The notes beneath the pieces were generated by a model. The model did not search any database and was not told the DNA's origin. It saw nothing but the letters and a program-made list of their open reading frames with translations. 64,000 nt of DNA from Amyelois transitella. Its lineage: Eukaryota > Arthropoda > Insecta > Lepidoptera > Pyralidae. Of this stretch, positions 23,868-34,625 are shown in pieces (within the stretch, counting starts at the first letter, position 1; each line of letters opens with the position of its first letter). Position numbers and translations under genes: made by a program. Location of the stretch: the NCBI RefSeq assembly GCF_032362555.1, contig NC_083506.1:11455501-11519500 (forward strand). Direction: 5' to 3'.

Positions 23868-25055
23868 TTACCTTTTTATATCCCGTATATCATCTTGTAT
23901 CGTTTTTAGACTATTGGCAATAAGTGCCAGGCTTCGGTGCACACCCTCCATGGCATTACTGCTACGCACACTGGCCTCTGTTTTTTCTTGGGCCGACTGC
24001 ACGAGAAGACGCCTAGCGTCCTCCCGAGATAAAACATGGCGGCTGCGGCTGCGGCTGCGGCGTCCACTAGGCTGGGAAGATGGTGCCAATAATTCTGGCT
24101 CTTCTCTCTCTGCTCTCTCCCCCTCAACTACCGCAGGAAAGGGATCCTCCAATATGGCTTGCTCAGTGTCCATATGCCTATCCACTTCATGCGAAGGTCC
24201 TGCACCATCATCAAACACCTCGAGTTGTACAAGTGAAGGTTCTTCCATACCTTCCCTTGTCAAAATGGACTGTGATGTAGGTTCAGATGTTACTGCAGTA
24301 TGTGCCTAAAAGTACACAAAATAGTAACAATTATAAAAATTATATATACACATTCATTTTTGACATGACTTCAATTATTTACCTCTGTTAATGGATCCAC
24401 TCTGATTCCAGCCATACCTTGACCAAAATCTACTCCTAGTATGGATAAAAATTTATCCTCTATTTGGGACAAAGGTGGCTCATTAGCTGATCCTCCTCCG
24501 GTTCGCCGTCTGGATGAATGTAGAGCGGCATTCCTTTTTTTTAATTTTGCCTTGTAATCCACCCAGTACTAGAAGAAATATGTAATAAGTTATGATAAGT
24601 AGTCTCCAAGTAATGCATTGACTGACACATATGTTTAGATATACTTATATATTTTTATTTAGTTACCTTTGACCACATTTTTCCATCTTTGAGTGCACCA
24701 TCTCCTTGTGCGTTTAGAATTTCGGCGATTTCTTGCCATTTCCTAGCCGAATATTCTTTCGCCTGTAAGGAGCGGTTAAAACCAGTCGCAATGTCTTTAT
24801 TAGAATTTAAGAATTCCCACAAAAGTTCAAGCTGCCTCATAGAAACGCGACGATTCCTAACCCTGCAAAAAAAAACCCACTTCAAACTTATACCACTTAA
24901 CATAGCTGACTTGTTATTACTACGAGAAATTTTTAACGAAACAAAATACTTATATGATATGAATTTGCAAGAAATAAAACAGTTTCACAACACACGTTAT
25001 GTCCGTATTATACACACACACCAATAATTGAGTAAACTTACTTGGAATTAGACAT
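23868..25055 (-). CDS. Myb/SANT-like accessory protein of the Harbinger element
   Basis: Coding exons 25055-25042 (only 14 bases: MSNS and part of Lys), 24862-24667, 24568-24383 and 24305-23868 give 277 residues. The N-terminal 90 residues are a Myb/trihelix-like DNA-binding domain: RQLELLWEFL, KWQEIAEILN and WSKYWVDYKAKLKK hold the spaced tryptophans and basic helix. The middle is acidic (AILEDPFPAV, ERAEREEPEL). A Ser-Arg run (GRRSRSRSRHVL) is followed by a C-terminal coiled-coil-like stretch (ALIANSLKTIQDDIRDIKR). Myb-like partners of Harbinger transposases bind the element ends and help import the transposase into the nucleus; that role is inferred here from family and position. The frames on the opposite strand are shadows. 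Confidence 0.88.
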
Positions 25056-25574
25056 AGTTTTAATAAAAATACAAATTATTTTCTTTACTTCGAATAAGCA
25101 CAGACTTTTTGAGTGGCCGCGCCGACTGTTTTGTTGTGACGTCAAAAAATGTTCCGAATGATGCCTGTAGTATGGTACACAATTTCACTTGGAAACGTAA
25201 TTCAAAAGCCATATTTTGTTTTAATGATTAAGATTTAATACTTTAATACTTTATTCACCTTTTATACACTTATTAACTTTTAAAACACATATTTTATAAA
25301 TGAGATTATGAAATTAAAATTTCGTATTGTCGTCCATGAGAGTCAATTGGAACACTGCGTAAAAGTGACGCAGCTATACGAAACACATCTTGTGTCTCGC
25401 TTTCACAATCGCCAGGGAATAGATAAATCCTTCGTTCTTTCACAACACTAAGCAGGAATAAAACAATCTTGTTTTAAAAGTTCATGGTATGATTTGGAAC
25501 AACATTATTTTAAGCTTGAAACAAAACGGGCGAAAACTATCATGGTTTTCTTAAAGTTTATGGTAAGCCCCCAG

Positions 25575-26672
25575 GGGGCCAACCACAACGTCTTATAGCA
25601 GTATTAGTTTAATATTACATTGATTTTTCGCACCACGAGGTCTTTAAAACAAGCTTAAAACAATATTACTTTTTCAGATAGTTTTGGTGACGTCACCTCT
25701 ATTTCGTTCATTCAAATTGGTACCATGACGTGACTTTACGCCTATAGCATTATTGTTTTAATGTCAAATTTAGCAATCTTAAAAAAGTTCCTCTTTCGCA
25801 ACGGATACAACATTATTTACTGAAATAAGTGAGTAAATCTATATAGTTTCGGAAAAAAGCTTATTAGAAAGTGAACGTGTATATTAAAGGTAGTGACTGC
25901 AATTGTTTAGCAATGGATTTGGACTTGGTCGTCGTCTTATTTAGAAAAACTATTTCAAACCACATAACTAAAGTTTTATTCATGAAATTGGTTTTGAACA
26001 AAACTCACTTTATTTCCATGGTGACGCTGAATAGACGAATATGAAAATGAGCCATAAGATTAAAATAGGCCTCACCTATTATGTCATGCTCAGTCGAAGA
26101 AAGTTTTTTATTTACCACTTAAAACTAACATAAATCTTATTTAAAGTTTGAAACACTTGAGTTGGGTTTGTTTACATTTCAAATTTTTTTTTCGCCTATG
26201 ACAGCGTGCGACCTTGCGTTCCGTTAACGATTCACCTCGTCATAAAGATTAGGTTTTATACTTATTTATCAACATTTTAAATCATATGTTTGAGATATTA
26301 GTTTATATTACATAATAAATTACGTAAATATCCTTATTTTTTGTAAAAAAAACACTTTTTAATAATTTACTGCAACTTTTATACTTATATTATTATAAAT
26401 TTTTATCATCGTACTTAATGCGTTATACGGAACGACAATTGAAAGCGATTGAAGGGGATGGCGTTATGTATTGTATATAGCGCTGTTTCTTTTTATCCTT
26501 TAGCAGGGAATAGACAAAGTCAATAAATCATTCGTTCCTTCGCAACACTAAGCAGGAATAAAATAAGATTGCGTGATAGAGGTCATGGTACAAATATGAG
26601 TAATGTTATTACAAGCTTATAATAAGACTTCCTTGAAATAAGATTGTTTTACAAAAGCTTGTGGTTGGCCCC
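25575..26672. mobile_element. Non-autonomous Harbinger relative, abutting the first
   Basis: Terminal repeats GGGGCCAACCACAA at 25575-25588 and its complement at 26659-26672. CAG lies on both sides (25572-25574 shared with the complete element, 26673-26675). The left subterminal block (TATAGCAGTATTAGTTTAAT) and right block (CAACACTAAGCAGGAATAAA) match the complete element, but the terminal repeats differ (GGCCAACC versus GGCTTACC). There is no transposase frame in 1.1 kb, so it is a deletion derivative of a sister family. Confidence 0.85.
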
Positions 26673-26872
26673 CAGGTTACGTAAGACACCACCTAGGCAC
26701 CTACTTGGTGCACATTGGTATAGCTGACTGCGGAAGGTCGCCTTATCGACCGGCGTTGCGTAACTAACGGACGGCTGTATGCATACAGGCTATAGAATGT
26801 GAGCTTTGAATGTAGAACGGGTGAGGTGCTTGAATAAAAAAAGCTTGTGGTTCAAATCCTACTGAGAAAAAC

Positions 26873-27133
26873 TACCGTGTGGTTTCCGGCACCAATGAAA
26901 AAAAAGAATAGGACCACTCCATCTCTTTCCCATGGATAATAAAAGGCGACTAAGCGATAGGCTTACAAACTTGAGACTCTTCTTTAGGCGATGGGCAAGC
27001 AACCTGTCACTATTTTAATCTCAATTCTATCATTAAGCCAAATTGCTAAACGTGGCCATTCAGTCTTTTCAAGACTGTTGGCTCTGTCTACCTCGCAAGG
27101 TATATAGACGTGACCATATGTATGTATGTAGGT
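26873..27133 (+). mobile_element. Repeat A copy
   Basis: Head ACCGTGTGGTTTCCGGCACC, tail GACGTGACCATATGTATG and (TATG)n to about 27138. A few bases are lost in the ATGGATGTCGTAAAAGGC block. Confidence 0.88.
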
Positions 27134-27295
27134 ATGTAAGAAAAATTATTTACAATCTCTGTTAAGAATTATGTAAATATCCTTTCCGGAGAGGTGAGGA
27201 CTGTTTGCATGGAACCTTATTTACTAACGTAGGGAGGGAATAGGTACTTTTTTCTTTCTACCCCTCCAGTTAACTTTATAAAAGCTAAGAAAGAC

Positions 27296-27428
27296 AATGA
27301 GCTTGCATGAAGAGAGTTATGAATGTGGATGAAGCGAAGTAAGTATGAAGTGATAGTGGCAAGTGGAAAGACGTAGTCTCTGCCTACCCCTTCGGGAAAG
27401 AGGCGTTATTTTATGTATGTATGTAAGA
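27296..27428 (+). mobile_element. LINE L 3'-end fragment
   Basis: Starts at GACAATGAGCTTGCATGAAG, then GAGTTATGAATGTGGATG, GGCAAGTGGAAAGACGTAG and CTCTGCCTACCCCTTCGG, ending in (TATG)n. Confidence 0.8.
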
Positions 27429-28435
27429 AAGACGGTGGGTAAGACTTATGCCTTGTCAAGCTTTTTTGAGCATTCCCAATAGGTCGCCTCTCATCAGCGT
27501 CCGGTGGTTGGGTAGTCAAGCAAGGTTATAAAAGGCGATCCTGTTTCTAGAATACTCTACGCCTCCTTATCCACTCTAAGGTCGTCATCATTCTAGGCGC
27601 TTGCCCCGTTTTGGTCCTTCGTGAATATAGGTAAGTCGGATAAAATACCGAATGATCTTTATAAAATAGCTTGGATACTTAATGGTTTCTGGGTATTAGG
27701 TGAAAGTTGTTATTTTCTTAGTCGCCTCTTACGACACGCATGGGGAAGAGCACGATCAATTTTTCTGGGTCGAACTCCACACGGAAACCACTAAAATTAA
27801 CATTTTTGCCTTTTTAAACTGGGAAGGCGTTCAGCTGTCATGCTCCAATTCATGACTACCCACCCCACATTCTCCTAGTGTGTGGGGTGGTGGGGATGAG
27901 GGGGTGGCGTGGGAAGTGGGGCTAGGTCGTTACGTAAGCTGCGACCTAGATTCAAGCGCGGATTCTAAAGCTCAGGGAAAGCACTTTTCAGCGAAATTAA
28001 GGGCTTTTGAAAATTCGTTTGAGAAAAATACTTTGTGCGGCTTGAACGGAAAGAAATGTTTGTTTTAATTTTTTCATTGTTATATTATTGCGTTAGTTTA
28101 TTATATCATTAGGTGACGTGGAAACAAATGAATTATATGAACCTAGATTTAGAGAGAATGGATTATGGTAGACAAGATTAACGAAATATTTTTTTTTTAA
28201 ATGCCACTTTAGTATAAAGTTATGATTACTAAGACAACTCAATACCTTTAAGCTTTAAGATTTCTCAATTCACATATATTTAAATCTTAAAAAATTAAGA
28301 AATAAAAAAAAATAACAATACATTTTCGTAATACGTAAAACCGTGTAGGTAACCTTACCTACTTTAAAAGCTCTCTGAAATTTCATGCAAAAAGTCTATC
28401 CTGTTTCAAGATTACAGTAACCTTTCAGCACTTAC
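27429..28435. other. No gene; one repeat A-like fragment
   Basis: 27719-27793 (AGTCGCCTCTTACGACACGC ... CCACACGG) is a divergent relative of the repeat A head. 27847-27889 forms a GC-rich hairpin (ACCCCACA / TGTGTGGGGT). The 3' flank of the micropeptide gene lies here; on its strand AATAAA occurs at 28101-28096. Confidence 0.5.
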
Positions 28436-29402
28436 TTGGCATAGGAGTAGGCTATGAATATATACCACAGAACGAACACCAGGATCCCTTCTCCCATGCC
28501 TGTGGGCTCTTCCCCCTGTAAATAAGATTGTCACGTTATATGATACCAATTCATACATATACATACATAATATCACGCATCTTCTATCGAGGAATCTACG
28601 CAGAGACTACAATTTTTCTATATGATCCCCAAACTTTTTCGCTTTGTTCACTACTTATTATTATTATATATTAATTGTAGGTAGGTATTGCCGTGTGGTT
28701 CCCGGCACCAATACAATAAAGAATAGGACCACTCCATCTCTTTTCCATGGATGTCGTAAGAGGCGACTAAGGGATAGGCTTTTAAACTTGGGATTCTTAT
28801 TTTAGGCGATGGGCTAGCAACCTGTCACTATTTGAATCTCAATTCTATCATTAAGTCAAATAGCTGGCCGATCAGTCTTTTCAAGACTGTTGGCTCTGTC
28901 TACCCCACAAGGGATATAGATGTGACCATATGTATGTATGTATTTTTTTATTATATATCAATTGTAGGTAGGTATTGCGTCTCGGATTTATTGAAAGGAA
29001 ATGTACCGCATCAGGCTACTCAATTCTCATTAATTTGTAATCACATTAACTTCCCTGTTTTAAGGCATCCCAGGATCAAACAATTGGCTTGCACCCATGT
29101 GAAGTCATGGGTACCTACTAATAAGGTTTTAATAACTTAAGGGCTAGTAATAAGTAATATTATTTATTAGCGCAGCGGTAGTACGCTTATCTGTAACACG
29201 GTACATCCCGGTTAGAGCATTTAATGATGATGACACGAACTTTTTTCAAATAGCGTCTCTAAGATGTTTATCTATTTGTAAGTATTTAACAAAATATAGT
29301 ATCGTTAAGTTAGTATCTCGTTACAAAAGTTTTGAACTTACTTTGAGGCTAACTCGTATATGTATAAAGTAAGTAAAAAGGTATTTTATTTACCTCAGCC
29401 AT
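28436..29402 (-). CDS. Candidate 30-residue membrane micropeptide, two exons
   Basis: Exon 1 (29402-29394) reads ATG GCT GAG after an ACC context and ends at a donor GTAAAT. Exon 2 starts at 28515 after the acceptor TTATTTACAG and continues in phase: GEEPTGMGEGILVFVLW, then YIFIAYSYA (28515-28438), then AAG TAA at 28437-28432. The product would be 30 residues, with a short acidic N-terminus and one helix of about 18 hydrophobic residues (ILVFVLWYIFIAYSY) ending in Lys, the shape of small single-pass regulators such as the sarcolamban/phospholamban group. The sequence is not recognised as any named family. The stop overlaps a strong donor (AA|GTAAGT). If that is used, a short intron to the acceptor TTTCAG near 28375 would give the ending AKELLK instead. 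The 878-bp intron holds a repeat A and a SINE C copy. Confidence 0.6.
28555..28630 (-). mobile_element. LINE L tail remnant
   Basis: (CATA)-rich start, then ATATCACGCATCTTC and ACGCAGAGACTAC, matching the reversed LINE L tail. In the micropeptide intron. Confidence 0.55.
28691..28947 (+). mobile_element. Repeat A copy with a 30-bp TSD
   Basis: Head CCGTGTGGTTCCCGGCACC, tail GATGTGACCATATGTATG. The flanks 28661-28690 and 28948-28977 match over 30 bases with one mismatch (both end ATTGTAGGTAGGTATTG), an unusually long duplication. Located in the micropeptide intron. Confidence 0.92.
29165..29375 (+). mobile_element. SINE C copy, head partly decayed
   Basis: Head GCGCAGCGGTAGTACGCTTA (A-box region) and a weak B box (CCCGGTTAGAGC). 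Body AGTATTTA ... TTAGTATCTCGTTACAAAAG matches the other SINE C copies. Confidence 0.7.
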
Positions 29403-29739
29403 GGTCGCTTCGGTTTTTTCACGGTTTGATTGAATTTGTATATATATGTACCTATATGATTACAGGTTTATTTAACACTTATATTTATTTGAATTGGAAT
29501 ACATTGTAGTTGGGTGTAATTTAATACTGTTTAAGTTACATTATTCATTTTCAAAATATTGGTATTTCTTCTTTATCCTGGACATTGTGAATTTTGATCG
29601 TGACAACTATGACATTGTCAAAATGAGACAGGAATTGAAGAGTATAAATATGGTATATTAACTTAAACTCTTTTTTGCTAACTCAACCAACGAAAGAGTC
29701 TCATATAGATGAGTATATCTTCTCGTTTAGCCCTTAGTG
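29403..29739. other. Upstream flank of the micropeptide gene
   Basis: Likely 5' UTR and promoter for the minus-strand micropeptide gene by position. No TATA box or initiator can be assigned. Confidence 0.35.
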
Positions 29740-29992
29740 TCGTGTGGTTCCCGGCACAAATACAAAAACGAATAGAACCACTCCATCTCTTTCCCTTGGA
29801 TGTCGTAAAAGGCGGCTAAGGGATACTTATAAACTTGGGATTTTTCTTAAAGGCGATGACTAGCAACCTGTCACTTTTTTAATTCTATCATAACATAAAG
29901 CCTACAGCTGAACGTGGCCTGTCAGTCTTTCAAGACTGCTGGCTCTTTCTATCCCGCAAGGGATATAGACGTGATTATATGAATGAATGATT
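29740..29992 (+). mobile_element. Repeat A copy
   Basis: Head GTCGTGTGGTTCCCGGCAC, tail GACGTGATTATATGAATG. Internal small deletions. Confidence 0.86.
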
Positions 29993-31169
29993 GGTCCATA
30001 ATTTTCCCTGGACAAACATTTAGTTTTATAGTACAAAACATGAATGGTTACACCATAGATTTAGAAGATGTGACGCTAGATGTGTATTAATATAGCGGTA
30101 ACCATGCTACAAAAGCGTGGAGAAAAGAATTACCAGATGATTCATTGATGATGTTGATTAATTGGTTATATATAAATCACAAATCAAAATAGATTATAGG
30201 TGCACACCTTCTTAACATGAATCTGCGTAAAAATATGTTTCTACGTATACTATCTTTACATGTAGAAAAGCATGAAAGTGAAACCTTACATGCTTCTCTT
30301 GAAGGCAGTTTCTGACAATAAGTTGCCACAGACACCCAAACATTCTCATGAATGACTAGATTCCTTGAAATGTACTTACTTACCCGGGTTAAAATCTGAC
30401 TTGATTTAAAACAAGGACAACTATTATAAGTACTTAATTAAAATGTGAACATTTTGTCACCTTATAAAATGTTTTAATTTTTGAGCAATGACATATCTAA
30501 TAAAAATATAACGAAATCTATGTGGCTAAGATAACAATGATTTTTTCATAGCCGTGTTAGTTGTAACCAATTGGGCACATACAAAGATGAGGGAGAGACA
30601 TTTTCAGTCGTTGAAGGAACGATACTTTTTTATTTGCATACATATAATCACTTCTTTATCCCTTACGGGTTAGACTGCGCCAAATTGTAGGTAATATTGA
30701 TGCTATACTTCTAATTCTGTCAATCAAGTAGTTTTCATGGTCTGAAAATTTATCCTGGGTCAGATCAAACAGCACCAGACACAGACACATATTACGTCTT
30801 TACCACTTACGAGGTAGACAGAACCCACAGTGACACGGCCAGCTAGAGTTGAGATTAGCCTGACTAAAATATCCCATCTCTTGATTGGCTTTTGGCGCAG
30901 AGAAAGAGAATCTTTTCTAAAATCACTACAAAATATAAATCATAGTCGCTTCTTACGTCTGTCCCTCTGTATGTATGGTTAGATCTTTAAAACTTCACAT
31001 ATATACATACATACATAAAAATTAAAACTTCACGTTGAATTTTAATGCGTTATTTTAATAGAGAGAGTGATTCAACCTGAAGGTTTATTTGTATAAATGC
31101 TACACGTGCGAAGCCATAGCGTGTCGCTAGTATTACAGAAATAAAACGATTGAAATAACTTTTAATATA
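29993..31169. other. No gene; scattered repeat A scraps
   Basis: 30640-30690 (CATATAATCACTTC ... GGGTTAGACTGCGCC) and 30790-30850 (CGTCTTTACCACTTACGAGG) are decayed repeat A tails. 31001-31020 is a short (CATA)n run. Nothing else recognised. Confidence 0.5.
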
Positions 31170-31175
31170 TTTATT
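31170..31175 (-). terminator. Poly(A) signal of the first dioxygenase gene
   Basis: AATAAA on the minus strand, 28 bases after the TGA of the gene at 31203-33343. Confidence 0.6.
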
Positions 31176-31202
31176 TGAATGTAAACAGTGTGTAATGTTA
31201 GT

Positions 31203-33343
31203 TCAGTTAGCAGCCGCGAATCCCCGTGCGATTCTCTCCATGTATCGTTGCCGGCACGGCATGGCGTCTGCCGGACGATTGTACGCTTGCCACGCTGGCT
31301 CTTCGCTGAATAAACGCTTCATTTTGATGTGTTTCTGAAAAAAAAAATTGTTAAGTCCATTTTGTTAGGGTCCATTTAAGCGCTAGTCCATTTAAAAGAT
31401 TTCCACTCTAAAACGAAAAACAAAAAAGAGTCCGCTTAGGTGAGATCAATCGGCTCGAGCTCATTTTGATTATATTTCGACAAAATTTGAAATTTAGACA
31501 AATGAGTAATAACAGACTAGAGAGTAATTTCTTTAAATTCTCTTAGAAGCCGAGTTCCGGGCAATAGACTATTTTAAATAGTGTGATATTAAAGTTAATT
31601 ACAAATGAATGTATGTCGCTCACATTAGAGTCAAATTCAAATCTGTGGTAAATTCCGCCTGGGAGGATGATCAGGTCGCCTGCGCAGATCTTGATCCGGA
31701 TCCAATGGTCCACGCTGTCTCGCACGTCGAAGTAGCCGGCGCCCTCTAGGAGGAATCTAGAAAAAATATCTTCTTGCAATTAAAGTCTTAGGAGGTCTTA
31801 ATGTATTGAATCAGCTTACTATGCTGGCGGTGTTTCCCGTTGGTTAAATCTCAATACTTTTTACTGGTTGAGAGGAAGACCTTGGCAGTTCATGTGTTTT
31901 AGAAGATAGCTACCAAAGTATATTTCATTTTTCAAATCATTAGAAGAATGGTTCTTAAAATAGAATGAATAAATAAAAAGTAGGTAGACACGTTAAGGAG
32001 TTATTAAAATTAAATTAGGAATAGACTGCATATTCGGACAAATTACACAGATTAAGCTAGGCCCAAAATAGACTTAGAGGTAACCTTTACCTCTATTAAT
32101 TCTCCGTTTGACTTTACACCGATGTGACAGACGTGCAAGCGCAAACAAACTCACATACGCATTTATAAGGATGGGTACCTTATTTCCTCATCAGAATGTA
32201 GATGCTCCGTGGCGAAAGATCTCTTTTTTTCCTCAAATTCATCAATGGATAAACATTTTTCTGAGCAAACCATCTCATCTTCGTACGAGTACCCCCTCTC
32301 CTTCTTTATGCTATCTAGGATCCCATCTGTTTTGTAAGTTTCCACGTTCAGCTAAAATAATAAAAAAATATATCAGTTGGTCATAGACTCTTGTCTATGA
32401 CCAACTGATATATTTTTTGTGTAGAATTTTGGTACTATGGATAAAAATTTAAAGAAAGCTACAAAGGTAGTATAAGTCACAATAACAAAAGGAATATTAA
32501 AATATTTATTATGTAGAGGAATGGTTTAAGATTTCACCCCCAATAGCTTTTGTACGGTTGAACCGATTTTGAAGAATTAAAATGCAGATGAGCAATTAAT
32601 CATTAATTAATTGTTTCTTAATTTAATTAATATTAATTAATTAATTAAATTAAGAAACAACATTTGTTACAAATTTTCAAACTGTATTCTTATGATAAAA
32701 TTTAAATCTAGAGCGTCGGTGGTCTAATCGGTAAGGCTTAAAATGCGCGATGCGCAGAAAGGCACAGGTTCGAATCCCACTTCGGCCATGTCCCAATGAC
32801 TATTTTCGAAAATTATGAATATTTGCTTGAATACTGACCGATTCTCTTACGATGAGGGAAAACATCGGAAACCTGCACATTCAGGCAATGCAGGATGTGT
32901 AACCAAGATCGATCCAATACGGGTTAGGTTTACCTGCCAAGTTTGCGGAGGTCAGATGGGAGTCGCTTCGTGTAAAAATTTGAGTCATCCAATGCAGGCT
33001 CCATGGTCAAAGGCATACCCCGGGCTCCTCGCCAGAGTAGTGTGAGGGTGCAACCGGGACTTAAAACCAGGAGGAAGTTGATCAAATTAAAATAAAAAAT
33101 TACTAATAAAATTTACTAACCTAGATAGTAGGTAGATAAATATCTTTATCAAGAAAACGCATTGTTATAAAGATAAATAAATTATATAACGAGGTAGCTA
33201 AGTCATCAATATATTAATCATACCTTAAAGTACTCTACTCCAGTTTTATTGTACAATTCCTCCGCTGAAATATATTTTGGCGCCATTTTTTTCTGTTCCA
33301 AACATTCTCCATTTTGTGTATCAATATACCACGCTTGCAACAT
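31203..33343 (-). CDS. Adi1: Acireductone dioxygenase, copy 1
   Basis: Coding exons 33343-33224, 32351-32179, 31756-31624 and 31334-31203 give 185 residues, near the usual 180. It starts [13 protein letters not shown] and ends IARGFAAAN. The enzyme is a cupin that oxidises acireductone in the methionine salvage pathway in the cytosol; with iron it gives the methionine precursor, with nickel an off-pathway product. The metal ligands are all present: His90, His92 and Glu96 in [10 protein letters not shown] and His135 in GIYHRF. Other family blocks are GYFDVRD, HWIRI and the C-terminal EPAW-x-AYNRPAD. Introns have GT-AG ends and sit exactly where they do in copy 2. Compared with copy 2 it has two more residues in exon 2 and more changes from the family consensus ([20 protein letters not shown]), so it is probably the faster-evolving paralogue. 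Confidence 0.95.
32363..32418. repeat. Perfect hairpin, 26-bp stem
   Basis: 32363-32388 and 32393-32418 are exact reverse complements with a 4-base loop (TCTT). It sits in intron 1 of the copy 1 dioxygenase, ten bases from the acceptor of exon 2, where the branch point should be. Confidence 0.95.
32611..32660. repeat. Inverted repeat, 20-bp arms
   Basis: TTGTTTCTTAATTTAATTAA at 32611-32630 and its complement at 32641-32660, with a 10-base AT spacer. In the same intron. Confidence 0.9.
32711..33102 (+). mobile_element. SINE B, full-length copy
   Basis: tRNA-like head: A box in GGTGGTCTAATCGGTAAGG, B box GGTTCGAATCC at about 32768-32778, ending CACTTCGGCC. The body follows (GGAAACCTGCACATTCAGGC, GTTTGCGGAGGTCAGATGGG, GTCGCTTCGTGT, CAACCGGGACTT) and then an A-rich end. 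It is the reference copy for the family here and lies in intron 1 of the copy 1 dioxygenase, opposite strand. Confidence 0.82.
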
Positions 33344-33854
33344 TATTGTTGACTAAAAATAGAACTAGAAAATGAACCTATACCTTAATAGCTTGTTTGA
33401 GTACTGATCATTCAATGGAAGTTGTTTATTTATATTATCACGAACTAGTTTTTGATAGCGACTTTACTCGCTTACCTACTTACTTTTAAATAATATTAAA
33501 ATCTACAGCCATTTTAATATTATTTAAAAGGGATAAAGACGTGATTACATGTATGTATGTAAAGCTTTTTAATGTTTATTTCAGTCGCGTCTCTCTGGGT
33601 GGAGCCCAGGGTCTGCACAATTCAGAAGTAAGTTAGTTTACAGAGCGACTCCAGCATGACCACTTAGTAGTAGCTAGGTTTTCTTTTACAAGTTAAAGTT
33701 TTGCATACGACACATAGTAAGTACTATTAATAATTCTGTGGCACAAGGTAAACCTAGGTAGGTATACACGGAAAAAGTGGACATAATGGTCCTTAATCAG
33801 TGCCGGGAAGAATATAAGTGGTCAACAGTCCAACTGAGTTATCTCAAAGCGTAT
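33344..33854. other. 5' flank of the first dioxygenase gene
   Basis: Holds a hairpin at 33483-33530 and otherwise nothing recognisable. Promoter elements cannot be assigned. Confidence 0.4.
33483..33530. repeat. Perfect hairpin, 20-bp stem
   Basis: CTTTTAAATAATATTAAAAT at 33483-33502 and its complement at 33511-33530, with an 8-base loop. It lies about 140 bp upstream of the copy 1 dioxygenase start. Confidence 0.92.
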
Positions 33855-34096
33855 TTTCATACATATAATCACGTCTATATCACTTGCGGGGTAGACAGAG
33901 CCAACAGTCTTAAAAGACTGATAGGCCACGTTCAGCTGTTTGAATTGAGATTCATTCATAGTGACAGGTTGCTAGCACATCGCCTAAAAGAATCTCAAGT
34001 TTATAAGCATATCCCTTAGTCGCCTATTACGACATCCATGGGAAAGAGATGGAGTTGTCCTACTCTTTTTTCTATTGGTGCCGGGAACCACACGGC
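33855..34096 (-). mobile_element. Repeat A copy with 9-bp TSD
   Basis: Flanked by AAAGCGTAT at 33846-33854 and 34097-34105. Tail TTTCATACATATAATCACG, head GTGCCGGGAACCACACGGC. One small internal deletion. Confidence 0.9.
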
Positions 34097-34345
34097 AAAG
34101 CGTATCTATTGCATCCACAAACCCTTACAAGTACCTACTTAGACCATTTCTTAGAATGTATAAAAAAATATATTACATACAGACAGACATACACCTGTTT
34201 TTCTTTATTATAATCAGTGGTACTGACCGCGTGACCGCCAATAGGTACGCGGTCGACAGATTAGCTTGATAATTAAATGTCTATTATATACTGACGCCTT
34301 TTTTCAATTAAATTATTATTTGATGATGTTCATAATAAGTATTCA

Positions 34346-34625
34346 TCTATACTAATATGTATTATAAAGCTGAAGAGTTTGTTTGTTTGACCGCGCTAAT
34401 CTCTGGTAATGGCTCGAATTGAAAAAAAATAATATTATTGTGTTGAATATACCATTTATCGAGGAAGGAAGGAAGGAAGGAATATATAACATCACGCTGC
34501 AACTTTTAATAGCGAAGAAATAATGGAAAATGTAAAAAAAAAACGGGGAAAATTATTCACCCTTGAGAGCTTCAATGATGCCCAAAATAACTATTCCACG
34601 CGGACGAAGTTGCGGGCACTGCTAG
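34346..34625 (+). mobile_element. Helitron-like element
   Basis: Begins TCTATACTAATATG and ends CACTGCTAG, preceded by A and followed by T. The near-3' hairpin sequence is present with one change (GACGAAGTTGCGGG). A short (GGAA)n run at 34460-34481 is internal. Confidence 0.77.

Larger units (their letters stand above)
21598..25571. mobile_element. PIF/Harbinger transposon, complete
   Basis: 14-bp terminal inverted repeats GGGGCTTACCATAA at 21598-21611 and its complement at 25558-25571, with CAG on both sides (21595-21597, 25572-25574). Inside are two convergent intron-containing genes, a DDE transposase (plus) and a Myb-like protein (minus), the standard two-gene layout of PIF/Harbinger elements. 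Both frames are open once spliced, so this copy may still be active or was very recently. The three-base target duplication fits the superfamily; CAG rather than TWA is a less usual choice. Confidence 0.9.

Noticed and set aside
23906-24309. Frames overlapping the Myb-like gene's last exon
   Set aside because: Shadows in other frames; only the minus frame joins the upstream exons in phase.
27880-28068. GC-rich frame of 62 codons on the plus strand
   Set aside because: No ATG context, splice site or family; the GC-rich part is a simple GTGGGGT hairpin.
32711-32790. tRNA gene
   Set aside because: A and B boxes are present, but the sequence runs on into the SINE B body and lacks an acceptor-stem pairing; it is a SINE head. 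The same holds for 59095, 52860 and 29165.
34346-34625. RTE LINE fragment
   Set aside because: The CCGCG-type ending is often labelled LINE-like, but TC...CTAG ends between A and T in all five full-size copies fit a Helitron better.
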